Part shown: piece after piece, positions 7,307 to 15,539 of the stretch
Numbering within the stretch: position 1 is the first letter of the stretch
How the letters are laid out: every line of letters starts with the position of its first letter
From: JAJKIV01 sp036741775
GTDB taxonomy: Bacteria; Gemmatimonadota; Gemmatimonadetes; Gemmatimonadales; Gemmatimonadaceae
Length of the DNA: 64,000 nucleotides
Assembly: GCA_036741775.1 (NCBI GenBank)
Contig: DAINRQ010000011.1
Span: forward strand, 32,287-96,286
Reading direction: 5' to 3'
Translations under genes and position numbers: made by a program
The notes under the pieces: model-generated
Databases searched by the model: none
Seen by the model: the letters and a program-made list of their open reading frames with translations, nothing else
What the model was told of the DNA's origin: nothing

Positions 7307-8887
7307 TTATCCGTCTCTCATCTCCTCCCGACTCTCGACGTACGACGGGTCGCTGGCTCGTGAGGCGTTAGTCACCGTGTCGCCCGCGCGGGTCTCGCGG
7401 CGCACCTCGTGGTCTACCTGCCGCTGGGCAACGATCAGCCCCTCCAGCCACTCGTTCACTTCGCGCGCTTGGGTCTCGTCGAGCTTCTCCGAGTAGTGCT
7501 CCACACCCTTCGGGGTCGAGCCCTCGCTCTCCTTGATCACGCTCTCCACCGTCTGCCGCCACGTCGCGTTCTGGAGCCGTCCGCCGACGGGATTCATCAC
7601 GAGCCAGTCGATGACGTTCGACGCGCGGTCGAATACCTGCACCTCGAATCGAACGAGCTCTCCCCGCTGCTCCGCGAGGAACCGCACCGCACCAGCGAGC
7701 GGGTGGCCGGACACCGTACACACCGTCATGCGTCGCTCGTCGAGCTCGACGATGCGGATCTGCACGTTGCCTCTGAGCGGGAGCGCGAGCGTGAGCGTCG
7801 TGCCGAGCTCGGGGACCTGCGGCGTTCCGGGTTCGGCGCCGACGTCCAACGCCCACGGCGTGCACTCGGAGAAGTGCGAGACGAAATGCGCGAACAGCTC
7901 CTCGGGGGCGAGCCGGCTCCCCGCGATGTCGGCCCAGAACCGCTTGCGCACGAGCGCGCCGACCCCTTCGCGAGGCAGTGACTCCGGCTGCGCGTCAGCG
8001 AGCAGGCGAAGCCCCTCGGACAACGACGTGCCGCGCAGTCCGAACACGGCCGTCAGCGCGTTGCCGTCCGGGGATTGCACGACGTTGCCTTCGCTCAGCA
8101 TGGTGAGCTGGCCGACGTCCACCGGGACGTCGGCGCCTAACGCGTCCGCGGCCCGCAGCGCGAGCGAGGCGAGCGGCATCGGCACGGGAACACGGAGTGG
8201 CTCGCGTCCCGTGATGCGGGCCAGCCGCTTGACGAGCTCCTCGTAGGTCGTGACCTCGGGTCCCGCGAGCTCGAGGACGCGGCCCACGAGGTCGTCACGC
8301 TCCGCGGCCAACGCGAGCGCGGCGCCGGCGTCTTCGGCCCAGATCGGCTGAAACGGCTGGTCGCCGCCAGCGATCACCGGAACCGCCGGCAGGGCCCTGA
8401 CCATCTTGAGAATGAGGGACACCTGCTCATCGCCGGTGCCATACACGTTCCCCGGCCGCACGATGAGCCAGTCGCCACGAAACGTGCGCGTGATCTCCTC
8501 ACTACGGATCTTGGAACGATGGTACGGCGATTCGCCGCGGTCGGCGCCCAGCGACGACACGTAGATGAACCGCCGCACGCCCGAACGCTCCGCCTCTCGG
8601 ACGAGGTGCTCGGTACCGCCGACGTTCACCTTCTCGAACGTGACGTCCGGCGGGGATTCGGTGACGATGGCGGTGAGATGAATCACGACCTCGCACCCCT
8701 CCGCCGCGCCGCGCACTTCGACTTCGTTCGCGACGTCGCCCGGAAACGCCTCGACGCGATGGGGCCACTCCTTGACGTCGTCCGCCGCGTGGCGGCTGAA
8801 CAGGCGCACGTCGTGCCCCCGCTCGAGCAACGCGTCCACCGTCGCACGTCCCACGACACCTGTGCCGCCAGTCACAAGTACCTTCAC
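7307..8887 (-). CDS. Atypical SDR (NAD(P)-binding epimerase-like) fused to a C-terminal DUF1990-like domain
   Basis: The GTG start at 8887 follows GGAGAGG and gives VKVLVTGGTGVVGRATVDAL, a Rossmann glycine motif (TGGTGVVG). Residues 1-290 are a complex-I NDUFA9-like/atypical SDR: VIHLTAIV, YVSSLGAD, YHRSK (Tyr-x3-Lys catalytic-type pair, about residues 127-131) and RPGNVYG. Residues about 320-470 look like a DUF1990 domain: VRKRFWADIAGSR, LGTTLTLALPL, GHPLAGAVRFLAEQRGELV and DWLVMNPVGGRLQNATWR. The last 55 residues are polar. 526 residues. The fusion may couple NAD(P) chemistry to a lipid- or small-molecule-binding domain, but no substrate can be deduced. The gene is divergent from the binding protein at 9031. 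A start at 8953 would add 22 unconserved residues. Confidence 0.8.
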   Translation of the reverse strand: MKVLVTGGTGVVGRATVDALLERGHDVRLFSRHAADDVKEWPHRVEAFPGDVANEVEVRGAAEGCEVVIHLTAIVTESPPDVTFEKVNVGGTEHLVREAERSGVRRFIYVSSLGADRGESPYHRSKIRSEEITRTFRGDWLIVRPGNVYGTGDEQVSLILKMVRALPAVPVIAGGDQPFQPIWAEDAGAALALAAERDDLVGRVLELAGPEVTTYEELVKRLARITGREPLRVPVPMPLASLALRAADALGADVPVDVGQLTMLSEGNVVQSPDGNALTAVFGLRGTSLSEGLRLLADAQPESLPREGVGALVRKRFWADIAGSRLAPEELFAHFVSHFSECTPWALDVGAEPGTPQVPELGTTLTLALPLRGNVQIRIVELDERRMTVCTVSGHPLAGAVRFLAEQRGELVRFEVQVFDRASNVIDWLVMNPVGGRLQNATWRQTVESVIKESEGSTPKGVEHYSEKLDETQAREVNEWLEGLIVAQRQVDHEVRRETRAGDTVTNASRASDPSYVESREEMRDG

Positions 8888-9030
8888 TGCCGCCTCTCCG
8901 CCAATGACGTGCCCCCGTATGTGGCACACGGCAGGCCACGGTGCGGAGCGCATCGCTCAGAGCGACGGCGGTGACCGGACATCGAGCGACCTCGTCTTTC
9001 AGACGCCATCTCTACGTCCTGAAAAAAACG

Positions 9031-10128
9031 GTGAACGCACTGCGAAACAGCCTGGTAGCCTGCGCGATGCTGACGTTATCGGCGTGCGCGAGCGATGGAG
9101 ACACCTATACCATCGCAACAGCCTCCCCGTCGAACGAGGCGTACGGGCTGATGAGCCGACAAGGCGTCGAGCTGGCGGTCGAGACGATCAATCGGCGCGG
9201 CGGCATCCAGTCGCGCCGTCTCGCGCTCCTGAAGGTCGACGACGAGGGGACCGGCGCGAAAGCCGCCGCGGTGGCGCAGGAGCTGGTGAATGCCGACAGC
9301 GTGCTCGCCGTCGTGGGCCACGCGAACTCGAGCGCGACCGTCGCCGCCGCGCGCGTGTACGACGGGCGTCTGGCTGCCGTCTCGCCGAGCGCCAGCTCGC
9401 CGGAACTGACGGGGCTCTCGTCGTGGGTCTTTCGTGTCATCTCGAGTGATTCGGCGAACGGGCAGGATCTCGCGCGCTTCGCTACGGCACTCGGGCACTC
9501 CAAAGCCGCCATTCTCTACGAGAACAACAGCTACGGGCGCGGCCTCGCGGCCTCGTTTCGCCGCGCCTTCAAGGGCGAGATCACCGCGCTCGAACCCATT
9601 GCCGTCGACGGCAAGGAGGTCGAGCCCTACCTGGCGTACCTCCGGCTGCACAACCCCGGCCTGATCTTCGCCGCCGGGAGCGAGGCGTCCGGACTCGAGA
9701 TTCTGCGCGAGGCGCGGCGCATGGGGCTCGCCGCCGACTTCCTCGGCGGCGACGGCTGGACGGGGATCACCACCGACACGGCCGCAGCCGAGGGCGTCTT
9801 CGTCGCGACGCCGTTCACCGCCGAAGACACGCGCCGTGACGCTCAAGCATTCGTCCGGGCGTTCCGCGCGAAGTTCGGGCACGACCCGAACGGGTTCGCC
9901 GCGTTGGCGTACGACGCCACGATGGTCATCGCGGCGGCCATCGAACAGGCCGGCGGGGACCGCAAGGCGATTCGCGACTACCTCGCGTCCATGACCGAGG
10001 GCCGAGCCTACGACGGCATCACCGGGAAGATCGCATTCGAGTCGACCGGCGATGTCGCCGCGAAGCCGCTCGTGATGACGCGCGTGCAACGCGGTGCGCT
10101 CGTCGTGCACGAGGGAGGTCGCGAGTGA
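9031..10128 (+). CDS. Periplasmic binding lipoprotein, LivJ-like (type I fold), linked to chemoreceptor
   Basis: Branched-chain-amino-acid-type substrate-binding protein. The GTG at 9031 gives a short lipoprotein signal with lipobox LSAC (about residue 19), then the binding fold: IATASPSNEAYGLMSRQGVELAVETIN, DDEGTGAKAAAVAQELV, VVGHANSSATVAAA, SPSASSPELTG, YGRGLAASFRRAF and GFAALAYDA. No ABC permease or ATPase genes accompany it. Instead its stop overlaps by 4 nt (GTGA) the start of a methyl-accepting chemotaxis protein, so a role as ligand-capturing partner of that receptor is inferred. Starts at 8941 (ATG) or 9031 are possible; neither has a strong ribosome binding site. Ligand unknown: amino acid, amide or aromatic compound. 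Confidence 0.82.
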   Translation: MNALRNSLVACAMLTLSACASDGDTYTIATASPSNEAYGLMSRQGVELAVETINRRGGIQSRRLALLKVDDEGTGAKAAAVAQELVNADSVLAVVGHANSSATVAAARVYDGRLAAVSPSASSPELTGLSSWVFRVISSDSANGQDLARFATALGHSKAAILYENNSYGRGLAASFRRAFKGEITALEPIAVDGKEVEPYLAYLRLHNPGLIFAAGSEASGLEILREARRMGLAADFLGGDGWTGITTDTAAAEGVFVATPFTAEDTRRDAQAFVRAFRAKFGHDPNGFAALAYDATMVIAAAIEQAGGDRKAIRDYLASMTEGRAYDGITGKIAFESTGDVAAKPLVMTRVQRGALVVHEGGRE

Positions 10129-11834
10129 TCCGCCTGCCTTCCCTTCGGCTGGACAGCATCCGCCAGCGGCTCCGGGTCGGATTCGGCATCCTCATCGCGT
10201 TGATCCTCACGGGCGGACTGATCGGCCACTCCGCGCTCTCGGACATGTCATGGGTCATCCGCGGTACGCTCGCGGAGGTGCAGGACGAGGCGTTGCTCTC
10301 CGCGCGCCTCTCCGCCGCGGTCATGCGCGAGCTGTCGGCGGCAACGGCATATCTCGAGAGCCGCGACTCATCGGCACGCGCCGAATTCCAGCGACTCAGC
10401 TGGGAGACGCATCGCGTGCAACAGGAGATGAACAAGCGACGCGGACAGATCGCCGAAGAGGTGACGCTGATCGCGAACGTGGACGCGCGACTCTCGGGCA
10501 TCGAGATCAAGTACGCGACGGCGCATCGGCTTACCGATCTGGGGCGCGAGGCCGCCGCGCGAGGGCTGGTCGAGCGCGCACGCGGCGAGGTGACGGCGCT
10601 GCTGTCAGACCTGGAGAATCTGAGCACGCTCGAAGCCGCGAAAGTCGCGGCGGCATCCGAGCAGCTGCGCGAGGAGAACGATCGTCGCGCGCGCCTGCTC
10701 GTCTTCGCGGTGATCCTCGCCGTCATGCTCGCGCTCGCGATCGTCGTCAACACGGTGCGCGCGATCAGCGGCCCGCTTGCCCACCTCGTCGCACACGCGC
10801 GAGAGCTGAGCAACGGCAACCTCGCGGTGCGAACGGCGGAGAAATTCCCCGGCGAGTTCCGCGACCTCGCAGCGGCAATGAACTCCACGGCAGAGTCGCT
10901 CTCCCGCGTGGTGTCGATCGCCTCGATGACCGCCGAGGACGTCGCGATGTCAGCGCACGACCTCTCCGAGGTGTCAACGCAGATCTCGTCGTCGTCGAGC
11001 CAGATGGCAACGTCCATGGCGGACATCACCAATGGCGCCGAAGGGCAGGTTCAGCAGCTCCGGTCCATCGACGATGCGCTCCGGACGATTCGCGACAGCG
11101 CGGAGGGCGTTCTGTCGGGGGCCGAGGTGGTGAATACGCTCGCGGGCTCGATCGAGGAGTCCGCCCGCGCGAAGCGCACCGAGATCGAGCGCGCGATGGA
11201 GATCCTCGGCAACGTGCGGGCGTCGGTGCAGGAGGCCGCGACGGAGGTCGTAGTGCTGAATCGGACGGCCGAGGACATCAACAAGTTCGTGGCGTCGGTG
11301 AGCCGCATCGCCGAGCAGACCGACCTGCTGGCGCTGAACGCGGCCATCGAGGCGGCCCGTGCCGGCCAGGCGGGGCGCGGTTTCGCCGTCGTCGCCGACG
11401 AGGTGCGGAAGCTGGCCGAGCAGGCACAGGCGGCGGCCGACGACGTCGTGCGCCTGACGAGCGTCGTCACCTCGCGCGTCGGCACGACGACCAAGGCAAT
11501 GGAGGCGGGGGCCTCACGCGTGGGCGAGATCGAGCGCGTGTCGCGCGACATCGACGGCGCGCTCCGAACCATCACCGCGGCCGCCGAGCGGACGCGCGAT
11601 GCTGCCGCGAGCGTCACAAAGGCCGCCGAACGCAACGTGGACGTCGTGTCCACGGCGGCCCGCGGCGTGGAATCGATCGCCCGAACAGCCGAGAACCACG
11701 CCGCCGCCGCCCAGCAGGTGAGCGCCTCGACGCAGGAACAGAACGCGGCGTGCGAGCAGATGAGCTCCGCATCGGCGCAGCTGCTGGCGGGATCGACGCA
11801 GTTGCGGGAGCTGGTGGGAGGATTGAAGACGTAG
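10125..11834 (+). CDS. Methyl-accepting chemotaxis protein
   Basis: Transmembrane chemoreceptor of 569 residues. TM1 is at about 18-38 (FGILIALILTGGLIGHSAL), followed by a helical periplasmic sensor domain of about 150 residues, then TM2 at about 190-210 (LLVFAVILAVMLALAIVVNTV), HAMP (about 211-265) and a long coiled-coil cytoplasmic domain. The CheA/CheW-binding hairpin tip is intact: IAEQTDLLALNAAIEAARAG and GRGFAVVADEVRKLAEQ (about 395-430). No C-terminal CheR-tether pentapeptide is present. Translation is coupled to the upstream binding protein by a GTGA overlap, which suggests ligand is presented to the four-helix sensor by that lipoprotein. No che genes are nearby. Confidence 0.95.
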   Translation: MIRLPSLRLDSIRQRLRVGFGILIALILTGGLIGHSALSDMSWVIRGTLAEVQDEALLSARLSAAVMRELSAATAYLESRDSSARAEFQRLSWETHRVQQEMNKRRGQIAEEVTLIANVDARLSGIEIKYATAHRLTDLGREAAARGLVERARGEVTALLSDLENLSTLEAAKVAAASEQLREENDRRARLLVFAVILAVMLALAIVVNTVRAISGPLAHLVAHARELSNGNLAVRTAEKFPGEFRDLAAAMNSTAESLSRVVSIASMTAEDVAMSAHDLSEVSTQISSSSSQMATSMADITNGAEGQVQQLRSIDDALRTIRDSAEGVLSGAEVVNTLAGSIEESARAKRTEIERAMEILGNVRASVQEAATEVVVLNRTAEDINKFVASVSRIAEQTDLLALNAAIEAARAGQAGRGFAVVADEVRKLAEQAQAAADDVVRLTSVVTSRVGTTTKAMEAGASRVGEIERVSRDIDGALRTITAAAERTRDAAASVTKAAERNVDVVSTAARGVESIARTAENHAAAAQQVSASTQEQNAACEQMSSASAQLLAGSTQLRELVGGLKT

Positions 11835-11870
11835 CAAGCAGCGATCAGCTAGCAGCTATTAGCTATGGCT

Positions 11871-12644
11871 TTACCATTTCTTTGCATCGAACACACTGTC
11901 CGCTATCTGCTCATTCACCCGCACATCCGCGTACTCCTCCCTGAACACCAGCCGTCCATCGCGGTAGCGGTGCACCTCCGTGGCCATCGTGAATCCGCCG
12001 ATCGTGGTGAACTTCGTGAAGCGCACGTCCGTCACGATGTCGCGCGCGCCCACGCGCTCGTTCTGCACGATCCGGCGCGCGATCAGGCTGTCCGCGTCCA
12101 CCCAGAACTGGCTCGTCGTCGAATCATACTCCACCGCACCGACGACGTACACGGGATGGCCCTCCAACGTGTCGCGACGCAACTTCGTCAGATCGAAACC
12201 GAGTGAGTCCACGAGGTGAACGGACCGTTCGGCCGGAAGCGCATAGACGTCGGCGGTGAGGAGGAGAAACACGTTGATGCCCGGCTGCGAATCGAGCGCA
12301 CGGCCGTTGTCGAACGTGTGAATCCGCGATCCGTCGAACAGCACGCCACTCCGGTCGTTCAACGGGTAGTAGTCGATCCGCAGCTTGCCGGGCACCGCCA
12401 CGCGCCGGCGCCACTGGCTCTTCCGCTCCCCGCGACCGGCGTACTGCGTGTTGTTCTGCGTGAGCGAGAGCGTCCGGTAGTATCCACTGTCGTACCGAGC
12501 TCGCATGGCGCCAAGAAGCGATCGGCCGTCCGTGATCGCTGGGGTATCCGGTACGGGCGAGCTCGACGGCGTCATCACGCGCCTCGAGCAACTCGCGCTC
12601 GCGGCGATCGCGAAGAGCGCGAGCCAGGGTGCAACGCGCGTCAT
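11871..12644 (-). CDS. LolA-like outer-membrane lipoprotein of unknown function
   Basis: The start at 12644 gives MTRVAPWLALFAIAASASCSRR, a lipoprotein signal with lipobox SASC. The mature part has the beta-rich pattern of LolA/outer-membrane-lipoprotein-sorting-like proteins: LTQNNTQYAG, GKLRIDYYPLNDRSGVLFDG, FDLTKLRRDTLEGHPVYVVGA, FWVDADSLIARRIV and VRFTKFTTIGGFTMATEVHRYRDGR (split here for brevity across residues 205-230). Such proteins bind acyl chains in a half-barrel. The 257-residue gene is convergent with the chemoreceptor gene and divergent from queC, with no operon partner. Function is not known; lipid or lipoprotein handling is inferred from fold resemblance only. Confidence 0.65.
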   Translation of the reverse strand: MTRVAPWLALFAIAASASCSRRVMTPSSSPVPDTPAITDGRSLLGAMRARYDSGYYRTLSLTQNNTQYAGRGERKSQWRRRVAVPGKLRIDYYPLNDRSGVLFDGSRIHTFDNGRALDSQPGINVFLLLTADVYALPAERSVHLVDSLGFDLTKLRRDTLEGHPVYVVGAVEYDSTTSQFWVDADSLIARRIVQNERVGARDIVTDVRFTKFTTIGGFTMATEVHRYRDGRLVFREEYADVRVNEQIADSVFDAKKW

Positions 12645-12760
12645 TGGGTGACTTCCGTCGTTGAGAGTGACGGTTCGACGACGTGTGCGACCCGTAATAC
12701 GTACCACGCGAACGGCTCGTCGGCTAGCTTGTCGAGGCGCCCTTTCTTCCCCTCTTTCGC

Positions 12761-13498
12761 GTGCCCGATCGTCCTGCGGTACTCCTGCTCAGCGGCGGAC
12801 TCGACTCGACGACCCTCCTCGCGCTCGTATCCGCCGAGGGCTTCGCGGTCCACGCGCTGACGTTTCGCTACGGCCAGCGCCACGCGCACGAAGTGAACGC
12901 CGCGCGCCGCATCGCCGAGCGGTACGCGGTTCGACAACACGTGGTCGCGGACATCGACCTCCGCATGTTCGGCGGCTCCGCACTCACGAGCGACACGCCC
13001 GTGCCGAAGGACCGCTTGAGCGGCGACCCGGCGACGTCCGCAGCCGGCGTGCCGATCACCTACGTGCCGGCGCGCAACACGATCTTCCTCTCGTTCGCGC
13101 TCGCGTGGGCCGAAGTGCTCGGCGCGCGAGACATCTTCATCGGCGTCAATGCGCTCGACTACAGCGGGTATCCGGACTGCCGGCCGGAGTACATCCGCGC
13201 GTACGAGCGCATGGCGAATCTCGGTACCCGCGCTGGCGTGGAAGGCACGGCCCCAATCCGGATCCGCACACCGCTCATCGACCTTTCGAAGCGCGACATC
13301 ATCCAGCTCGGGCAACGTCTCGGCGTCGACTACTCGCTTACCACGAGCTGCTACGACCCTGACGTTGACGGAGCGGCGTGCGGACACTGCGACGCCTGTC
13401 AGCTCCGGCTCCGCGGCTTTCGCGAAGCCGAGACGTCGGATCCCGCCATCTATGTATCGACGGACCCCCGGCCGCTGGCCGGCGATCCGCAGGCGTAA
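12761..13498 (+). CDS. queC: 7-cyano-7-deazaguanine synthase
   Basis: Makes preQ0 from 7-carboxy-7-deazaguanine, ATP and ammonia in queuosine biosynthesis. The GTG start gives MPDRPAVLLLSGGLDSTTLLA with the PP-loop SGGLDS at residues 11-16. The zinc site near the C-terminus is complete (Cys-YDPDVDGAA-Cys-GH-Cys-DA-Cys). Other family segments are TFRYGQRH, VPARNTIFLSFALAWAE, GVNALDYSGYPDCRPE and TPLIDLSKRDI. 245 residues, normal length. queE starts 9 nt downstream and queD overlaps queE, so the three form an operon. No riboswitch-like structure was recognised in the 116-bp upstream spacer. Confidence 0.97.
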   Translation: MPDRPAVLLLSGGLDSTTLLALVSAEGFAVHALTFRYGQRHAHEVNAARRIAERYAVRQHVVADIDLRMFGGSALTSDTPVPKDRLSGDPATSAAGVPITYVPARNTIFLSFALAWAEVLGARDIFIGVNALDYSGYPDCRPEYIRAYERMANLGTRAGVEGTAPIRIRTPLIDLSKRDIIQLGQRLGVDYSLTTSCYDPDVDGAACGHCDACQLRLRGFREAETSDPAIYVSTDPRPLAGDPQA

Positions 13499-13507
13499 GC
13501 GCGAGCG

Positions 13508-14146
13508 ATGGCGTACACGGTCAAGGAGATCTTCTATACGCTCCAGGGCGAGGGCGCGAATACCGGTCGTCCGGCGGTGTTCTGCCGCTTCAGCGGCTGC
13601 AACCTCTGGACGGGGCGCGAAGCCGACCGCGCGGACGCCGTGTGCACGTTCTGCGACACCGACTTCGTGGGGATCGGCCCCGACGGCGGGAAGTTCGCGA
13701 CTCCCCATGCGCTCGCGGATGCGGTGAGCCATCGGTGGCCGTGGGACGCGAGCCTCGGTGCGCGTCCGCTCGTCGTATGCACCGGAGGCGAACCGCTGCT
13801 GCAACTCGACACGCCGGCGATCGACGCCCTGCACTCCGCGGGATTCGAGGTCGCGGTCGAGACCAACGGAACGCGCCCCGCCCCGCCCGGTCTGGATTGG
13901 ATCTGCGTGAGCCCGAAGTCGACGGCGCCGGTGGTGCTGACACGCGGCGATGAGCTCAAGCTCGTGTATCCTCAACCCGACGCGCCCCCTGAACGCTTCG
14001 AGTCGCTGGACTTCCGTCACTTCTTCCTGCAGCCCATGGATGGTCCGGACGTGGATGCCAATACAAAAGCAGCGGTCGCGTACTGTCTCGCGCACCCGCG
14101 CTGGCGACTGAGCGTGCAGACCCACAAGACCCTCGGCATCCGATAA
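13508..14146 (+). CDS. queE: 7-carboxy-7-deazaguanine synthase (radical SAM)
   Basis: Radical SAM enzyme contracting 6-carboxy-tetrahydropterin to 7-carboxy-7-deazaguanine. The N-terminus has YTVKEIFYTLQGEG and RPAVFCRFSGCNLW. The cluster ligands follow the unusual long-spaced form Cys31-x14-Cys46-x2-Cys49 (CTFCDTDF) known for a subgroup of QueE proteins. VVCTGGEPLLQ is the Gly-Gly-Glu SAM motif, and ETNGTRPAP and VSPKSTAP follow. 212 residues. It sits between queC and queD; its TAA overlaps the queD ATG (TAATG), implying coupled translation. Confidence 0.96.
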   Translation: MAYTVKEIFYTLQGEGANTGRPAVFCRFSGCNLWTGREADRADAVCTFCDTDFVGIGPDGGKFATPHALADAVSHRWPWDASLGARPLVVCTGGEPLLQLDTPAIDALHSAGFEVAVETNGTRPAPPGLDWICVSPKSTAPVVLTRGDELKLVYPQPDAPPERFESLDFRHFFLQPMDGPDVDANTKAAVAYCLAHPRWRLSVQTHKTLGIR

Positions 14147-14505
14147 TGCGGCTATTCAAGGAATTTTCGTTCGAGGCCGCGCATCGCCTGCCTAACGTGC
14201 CCGAAGGGCACAAGTGTGCGCGCCTGCACGGCCACTCGTTCGCCGTGCGCGTGACGATCGAAGGCCAGGTCGGCGAGGAAAGCGGCTGGGTGATGGATTT
14301 CGCCGACCTCAAGGCCGCGTTCGGTCCCCTCCATGACCGACTCGACCACCGGTATCTCAACGAAATCCCTGGACTCGAGAACCCCACGAGCGAGCGGCTC
14401 GCCCAATGGATCTGGCGCGAACTTTCTCCGGCGCTACCCGGACTGGCCGAGGTCGAAGTCCGTGAGACGTGCACCACGGGGTGCGCCTACCGGGGAGAGG
14501 ACTGA
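14146..14505 (+). CDS. queD: 6-carboxy-5,6,7,8-tetrahydropterin synthase
   Basis: Converts dihydroneopterin triphosphate to 6-carboxytetrahydropterin, the first committed step to queuosine. The zinc ligands His13 (AAHRL), His28 and His30 (LHGHSF) and catalytic Cys24 (HKCARLHGH) are in place. DFADLKA, DHRYLNEI, NPTSERLAQWIWREL and the C-terminal VRETCTTGCAYRGED are family-typical. 119 residues. One GCCTAACG motif encodes Pro-Asn at residues 16-17. With queC and queE it gives the route to preQ0 apart from GTP cyclohydrolase; QueF, Tgt and QueA/QueG are not in the window. Confidence 0.96.
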   Translation: MRLFKEFSFEAAHRLPNVPEGHKCARLHGHSFAVRVTIEGQVGEESGWVMDFADLKAAFGPLHDRLDHRYLNEIPGLENPTSERLAQWIWRELSPALPGLAEVEVRETCTTGCAYRGED

Positions 14506-14655
14506 GGCCCCCGGCGCACCGCGTTGACCCGGTGGTCAAACGAAGACCAATGCCGGCCCGGCAACCGTATGGCTGAGCCAACGTGTCTAGTGATACGTTG
14601 ACGCACGAGCTCGGGCGCGCGGCGCGCCTCACAGCTCAGTCCCGTTCGTATCGTC
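14506..14655. promoter_or_regulatory. Spacer with two short inverted repeats before the NlpC/P60 gene
   Basis: TTGACC-CGGT-GGTCAA (14523-14538) and AACGTGTC-TAGT-GATACGTT (about 14579-14598, one mismatch) are operator-like inverted repeats. No promoter boxes are clear. Low confidence. Confidence 0.3.
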
Positions 14656-15249
14656 ATGGCACGAGCACTCGGCGCAAGGAGACGTCGCTGGCAGTCGGTC
14701 GCGGCCCGATTCGGCGCCGTCGTGCTCCTGTGCGCCCCGGTCGCAGCGCGAGCTCAGACCGACGAGGGAGACGAGGACCTGCTGCGCGAGGCTCGGCCTT
14801 TTTCCGCGTTCAGCAGTTCGGCGGTTGCGATGCGCGATTCCATCGTTGCTCTCGCCCGCGCGCAGATCGGGACGCCGTACAAGCTTGGCGGGACGACTCC
14901 CGGACGTGGCTTCGACTGCAGTGGCCTCGTTCGCTACGTCCTCGGAGCACTCAGGGTAGCGCTCCCGCGCACCGCGGCTCAGCAGGCGACAGTAGGGGCC
15001 GACCTGCCAAAGGACACGACGCGGCTCCGCCCGGGGGACCTGCTCACCTTCGGGAAGGGGAACCGAATCACCCACGTGGGCATCTACGTCGGGAACGGGC
15101 GCTACGTACACGCCAGCACGACCGCAGGGCGCGTAATCGAAACCTCGCTCTCCCGAACTCGGTCGCCGCTCGTGCGATCGTGGCGGGGTGGGCGACGGGT
15201 GGTCGTCGACGCCGATCCGGTCGACACCACCCCCGCGCCTGGGCGCTGA
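14656..15249 (+). CDS. Secreted NlpC/P60 cell-wall peptidase
   Basis: Predicted D-Glu/mDAP endopeptidase cutting peptidoglycan stem peptides. An Arg-rich N-terminus and hydrophobic stretch (residues 1-33, AVVLLCAPVAARA) form a signal peptide. The catalytic core begins at VALARAQIGTPYKLGG; the nucleophile is Cys88 in GRGFDCSGLVRYV, and the His partners lie in ITHVGIYVGNGRYVHAS. LRPGDLLTF is the typical segment between them. 197 residues with no SH3 or LysM targeting domain. It stands alone between the que operon and a terminator. Confidence 0.93.
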   Translation: MARALGARRRRWQSVAARFGAVVLLCAPVAARAQTDEGDEDLLREARPFSAFSSSAVAMRDSIVALARAQIGTPYKLGGTTPGRGFDCSGLVRYVLGALRVALPRTAAQQATVGADLPKDTTRLRPGDLLTFGKGNRITHVGIYVGNGRYVHASTTAGRVIETSLSRTRSPLVRSWRGGRRVVVDADPVDTTPAPGR

Positions 15250-15287
15250 ACACCGGCTGAACCGGGGAATCCGGCGCTGAACACTCG

Positions 15288-15316
15288 AGGCCGGTGTGAA
15301 TCCTCACCGGCCTTTC
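15288..15316 (+). terminator. Rho-independent terminator
   Basis: Perfect 9-bp stem AGGCCGGTG (15288-15296) / CACCGGCCT (15305-15313), loop TGAATCCT, followed by TTTC. It lies 40 nt after the NlpC/P60 stop. Confidence 0.75.
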
Positions 15317-15360
15317 GTGCGTTTGGACACGTGCTGCCAGTCCAGTCGACCGTCCGGTTA

Positions 15361-15377
15361 TGGGACACCGCTTCCCA
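15361..15377. promoter_or_regulatory. Possible upstream activator site (TGGGA-N7-TCCCA)
   Basis: The inverted repeat TGGGA-CACCGCT-TCCCA lies about 83 bp upstream of the sigma-54-like promoter, a distance typical of NtrC-family enhancer sites. Weak, sequence-only inference. Confidence 0.25.
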
Positions 15378-15459
15378 CATCTGGGCGAGGGCCCGACCAG
15401 CGGGACGAGTCGCCACTGGTTAAGTGCATAGTCTATATTAGCTTACGCTAGTGGGCCCG

Positions 15460-15475
15460 TGGCACGGTCCTTCCT
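15460..15475 (+). promoter_or_regulatory. Sigma-54-like (-24/-12) promoter of the export operon
   Basis: TGGCACGGTCCTTCCT matches the consensus TGGCACG-N4-TTGCW at all but one conserved position (TTCC for TTGC). Predicted transcription start is near 15486, about 55 nt upstream of the TTG start at 15540. The operon it would drive ends in an NtrC-type activator and its kinase, which supports the call. Confidence 0.5.
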
Positions 15476-15539
15476 TTGGGACCTTTCGAACTGTTCGTGC
15501 TTTCTTCTTGTCCAATCGAACGCTTTCAAGGATCGCACT

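Noticed and set aside
10094..11944. 616-residue plus-strand frame overlapping the chemoreceptor
   Set aside because: Arg/Gly-rich out-of-frame translation; the in-frame MCP has all expected motifs.
15438..15459. Adaptor start at 15459
   Set aside because: That start overlaps the sigma-54-like promoter and gives a non-conserved Cys-rich leader; TTG 15540 has a ribosome binding site and a typical MFP N-terminus.
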